Part shown: positions 7,301 through 9,174 of the stretch, piece after piece
How positions within the stretch are numbered: the first letter of the stretch is position 1
How the letters are laid out: every line of letters starts with the position of its first letter
Assembly: GCA_937896105.1 (NCBI GenBank)
Contig: CALBKR010000188.1
Coordinates: forward strand, 1-9,174
Origin: an uncultured Bacteroidales bacterium
Lineage (GTDB): Bacteria; Bacteroidota; Bacteroidia; Bacteroidales; Bacteroidaceae
Direction of reading: 5' to 3'
Length of the DNA stretch: 9,174 bases
Translations under genes and position numbers: made by a program
Notes under the pieces: generated by a model
The model's database searches: none
Told to the model about the DNA's origin: nothing
What the model saw: the letters and a program-made list of their open reading frames with translations, nothing else

Positions 7301-8950
7301 ACGCTGCAACACAACAGCAGAGCCGTGGCACACCTCGAAGGTAATTACACCGCCGGTGACAAAGAGCATTTGAGCGGCAAGCTGTCGCTCACCCGTCTCC
7401 CTCTTGAAATGGCACAGGCATTCATAGGCAAGGACGTAGCCCTCATCAACGGCTACGCCGATAGCGAAATCACATTAAAAGGAACAACCGACAGCCTCAC
7501 AAGCAACGGATACCTAAAGCTCGACTCAACATACATATACATCTCATCACTCGGAGCCACACTGCACCCGGCCGAGGAGAAAATCACAATAGAAAACAGC
7601 ATCGCAAAGTTTAACCGCTTCCACATATACGACAAAGCAAACAGCCCGTTCGTGATAAGCGGTACAGCCGACATCACACAACCGCTCAACCCCAAGCTGC
7701 AGTTGCGCCTCAATGCAAGCAACTACGAGATACTCAACACACCCTACAAGGCAGGCAAGACAATATACGGCAAGATGTTCGTCGACCTGCGCAGCGGTAT
7801 CAGAGGAACACTCGACAACCTGAGGATGACAGGAGATTTAACCGTGCTCAGCAACAGCGACTTTGCCTATGTACTGCCCGAGACAGCCTTCGAGACCGAA
7901 AAGGAACTCGACGGCCTTGTAGAGTTCGTCAACTTCAACGACACCACGACAATCGCCAGAGAGAAAGCCCCGAAGGTCGATTTGGGCAACATCAATGCCA
8001 ATTTCAACATATATATAAAGGAGGGCGCCAAGGCCGCTCTCGATTTCGACGCACAGCGCGAGAACTACATCATCTTCGACGGCGACGGCAACCTCAACGC
8101 CACCTACAACAACGAAAGCGGACTGAACGTGACAGGCATATACAAGCTTAACGGCGGACAACTGAAGCTCACACTCCCCATAATACCGCTAAAGACATTC
8201 TACATACAGGAGGGCGGCCGCCTCACCTGGACAGGCGACCTCTACGACCCTGCACTCGACATCACGGCACTCGAAAAGACCACCGTATCGGTAGAGTTCG
8301 AAGACAACAGCATACAGCCCATAGTCTTCAACACCGGTGTAGTACTCGGCGGCACAGTCAACAACCTCGGCATCGACTTCACAATGTCATCGCCCGAGAA
8401 CAGCATCATACAGAACCAGCTCAACGAACTCGACCAAGAGACACTGAGCAAATATGCCGTTGCAATGATAATCACCGGCACCTACCTCGGCGGCCGTCAA
8501 GGAGTCACCGCCACAAGCGCCCTCAGTTCGTTCCTCGACGCCAAAATAAACGACATCTCGGGCGAAGCCATCAAGAACTTCGATGTAAACATCGGCATAA
8601 ACGACGGGCTCAATGCCACGACCGGCAACACCTACACAAACTACTCATTCAGCTTCAGCAAACGCTTCTTCAACGACCGTATAACCGTTGTAATCGGCGG
8701 CGAGGTCAACAGCGGCGACCGCCCCGAGCGCAGTGCCGGCAACAACAGCATCATAAACAACGTATCGCTCGAGTGGAAACTCAACGAAAGCGGCAACCGC
8801 TACATAAGAATCTTCTACGACAAGAACTACCGTTCGATACTCGAGGGCGAGATAACCGAGACCGGCATCGGATATGTCTACAAGCGCAAGCTCAACAAGC
8901 TGAAGGAGCTGTTCATCTTCAAGAAAAAGAAAAAGGAGGGCAAACGATGA
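4373..8950 (+). CDS. tamB: Translocation and assembly module protein TamB (AsmA-like, DUF490)
   Basis: The product has 1525 residues, longer than E. coli TamB (about 1260) but within what is usual in Bacteroidota. A basic N-terminus (MEKKSRKQK) and one hydrophobic segment at about 11-34 form a signal anchor in the inner membrane. The next part, PPVQRFIVNEVRHKVSTASG followed by YDIEIGSASL, is the AsmA/TamB N-terminal pattern. The long middle consists of alternating polar/hydrophobic strands rich in Asn, Asp, Thr and Ile, as expected for the lipid-binding beta groove. The C-terminal TamB domain lies at about 1130-1500 and contains GGQLKLTLPIIPLKTFYIQ, GGRLTWTGDLYDPALDI and NQLNELDQETLSKYAVAMII. 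The last 15 residues are strongly basic. TamB proteins span the periplasm and serve outer-membrane protein assembly and/or phospholipid transport with a BamA-type partner. That partner, tamL, overlaps by four bases (ATGA). Codon use becomes markedly more C-ending toward the 3' end. Confidence 0.96.
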   Translation: MEKKSRKQKVAKIVMIAIGTPVAILLLLFSLLYLPPVQRFIVNEVRHKVSTASGYDIEIGSASLTFPLRLKIRDFSISKNDSIYIEGKSVNADISLLPLFRGDVEINHLSFEEIGIHTRDMISTARIDGNVGYARLVARDADLTASVADIRQLHIQEADINITLPDTIADDDSELPQWVINLRRGSIKESRISLSVPSDTLSAALYIEKLQLDNGCINIPANSYGIEEIALDCRELKYNKGTGTQTTAPLEHIELGNINIKAGDLLFAQKDINATITHLALEQPGGIVIDNAAARLTSNNDTLQLHKLHLNSRNGSHIHGQCIIPWQTMVLPLDKKFTAQLSLKLDRRDLIKFMTPQAYDKLQMFDDNMLNANASLSGNIYDINIDTISVNVPGMGTINANGYIKDIIKAKKRTAHLALSGEIEDIPRIIGYRSNGNTGGDKVIANGEIHYEMQNIAAAITLRGTIGEIDATATYNINETAYTANADIKSLALNHIIPDVPLHNLTMHLDARGQGLDLFCDSTRYDVNLAIDTLYYADYRFRSLNAKATQKNTVSLIEIEGNDKNLSFDINATSRFTPDGIDNHTSIELALADLKELGITDAGLKASTKIDIAASTDLNETHSIRITGEDTQLLTADNRFTPERLLLEFDTNPQATNLKVKNGDLDISGRMDCGYNKLFTAFEDIPRLYENMLSSKSMYSLTDFEALLPHITLQLHSGKNNILHNYLAYNGIKTEKINLDADISPDNGINIKGYVSRFGYDAVEIDSIIIATRQDGELFSYNASIANLEAGSLEEQNSYSATLGGDIIADSLTAELKFRDNISETDSRIGLTAHFAPKRTRINFDREALISGKPFTLNKDNYISIGKETFEADIMLKDNNDSGLHLYTTADAEAGNNTTLKLFNITLSGITGSIPGIPHIAGNLSANLNHKSTATGNTIEGNITVDSLAYEGTPIGNEKIELTYMMEQDDKHNLELTLQHNSRAVAHLEGNYTAGDKEHLSGKLSLTRLPLEMAQAFIGKDVALINGYADSEITLKGTTDSLTSNGYLKLDSTYIYISSLGATLHPAEEKITIENSIAKFNRFHIYDKANSPFVISGTADITQPLNPKLQLRLNASNYEILNTPYKAGKTIYGKMFVDLRSGIRGTLDNLRMTGDLTVLSNSDFAYVLPETAFETEKELDGLVEFVNFNDTTTIAREKAPKVDLGNINANFNIYIKEGAKAALDFDAQRENYIIFDGDGNLNATYNNESGLNVTGIYKLNGGQLKLTLPIIPLKTFYIQEGGRLTWTGDLYDPALDITALEKTTVSVEFEDNSIQPIVFNTGVVLGGTVNNLGIDFTMSSPENSIIQNQLNELDQETLSKYAVAMIITGTYLGGRQGVTATSALSSFLDAKINDISGEAIKNFDVNIGINDGLNATTGNTYTNYSFSFSKRFFNDRITVVIGGEVNSGDRPERSAGNNSIINNVSLEWKLNESGNRYIRIFYDKNYRSILEGEITETGIGYVYKRKLNKLKELFIFKKKKKEGKR
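8933..8939 (+). promoter_or_regulatory. Strong Shine-Dalgarno sequence of tamL inside tamB
   Basis: AAGGAGG lies 7 bases before the tamL ATG at 8947 and is the only good anti-16S complement seen before any start codon in the window. It lies in the purine-rich stretch that encodes the lysine-rich TamB tail (FKKKKKEGKR). Together with the ATGA overlap it supports tight coupling of tamL translation to tamB. Confidence 0.75.
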
Positions 8951-9174
8951 AACGGACCACACTTTACATACTGGCAACACTGCTCATAATCTCCTGCTCG
9001 ACTACACGATACGTTCCCGAAGGAGACAAGCTCTACATAGGCATCAAGAAGGTCGAATTCACCGATGCCGATGCAAATGCTACAGGCAGTGTCGGCGAGA
9101 CAGCAGTCGAAGAGGTACGTTACGCCCTCGACTACGCCCCCAACGGCTCCATCGCCGGCAGTTCAAGCCTCCGT
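8947..9174 (+). CDS. tamL: TamL-type outer-membrane lipoprotein, N-terminal part (cut by window edge)
   Basis: The first 76 codons are present. The product begins with a lipoprotein signal peptide, MKRTTLYILATLLIISC, with lipobox IISC and the lipidated Cys at residue 17. It continues STTRYVPEGDKLYIGIKKVE, the pattern expected at the N-terminus of Bacteroidota TamL proteins: Cys, a short polar linker, VPEG.xL, then the first POTRA-like strand. Known TamL proteins are BamA/TamA-superfamily proteins with POTRA domains and a C-terminal barrel, distinguished by this lipid anchor. The POTRA and barrel regions lie outside the window, so the call rests on the N-terminus and on the position directly after tamB. 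The start is fixed by the ATGA overlap, the Shine-Dalgarno at 8933-8939 and the signal peptide. Beyond the first 25 residues the sequence is less typical (TDADANATGSVGETA). Confidence 0.87.
   Translation, partial: MKRTTLYILATLLIISCSTTRYVPEGDKLYIGIKKVEFTDADANATGSVGETAVEEVRYALDYAPNGSIAGSSSLR

Noticed and set aside
1..9174. Search for CRISPR repeats, insertion sequences, integration sites and toxin-antitoxin or defence genes
   Set aside because: I saw no regularly spaced repeats, transposase-like frames, terminal inverted repeats or duplicated tRNA end; the window reads as ordinary core chromosome.

Overview
The window looks like a chromosomal segment from a member of the Bacteroidota, most likely Bacteroidales. 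Three things point there: promoter-like sites of the Bacteroides type (TTTG, about 19-20 bases, TAnnTTTG), general lack of Shine-Dalgarno sequences, and a tamB gene that runs into a TamL-type lipoprotein gene, the arrangement typical of that phylum. The genus cannot be fixed from this sequence.

Layout from left to right. Positions 1-267 (minus) hold the first 89 codons of an aspartate ammonia-lyase gene, with a 181-base leader or intergenic stretch behind it. Positions 449-520 (minus) are an initiator tRNA-Met (CAU) with its own promoter (542-572) and a strong intrinsic terminator (412-444). Positions 732-1993 (plus) are a two-gene unit: a TetR-family regulator followed after 2 bases by an RluA-type pseudouridine synthase. 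Its promoter carries a 10-bp palindrome between the -33 and -7 elements, a likely autoregulatory operator. Positions 2038-4129 (minus, convergent with the previous unit) are a second two-gene unit: a cyclophilin-type peptidyl-prolyl isomerase lipoprotein, then an M16 zinc peptidase whose ATG lies inside the end of the isomerase gene. Positions 4130-4372 are a divergent promoter region. Positions 4373-8950 (plus) are a complete tamB gene, followed with an ATGA overlap by the first 76 codons of a tamL gene that leaves the window.

Functionally, the right part concerns the cell envelope. TamB is an inner-membrane-anchored, periplasm-spanning beta-rich protein, TamL is its probable outer-membrane lipoprotein/barrel partner, and the divergent isomerase lipoprotein would act outside the inner membrane. 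The left part is housekeeping (amino-acid metabolism, translation initiation, RNA modification) plus one regulator of unknown target. I see no mobile element, CRISPR array, toxin-antitoxin pair or defence locus. The points most worth a second look are the regulator-plus-pseudouridine-synthase operon with its operator, the divergent active site and large insertion of the cyclophilin, the strong Shine-Dalgarno encoded by the lysine-rich tail of TamB, and a change of codon use along tamB.
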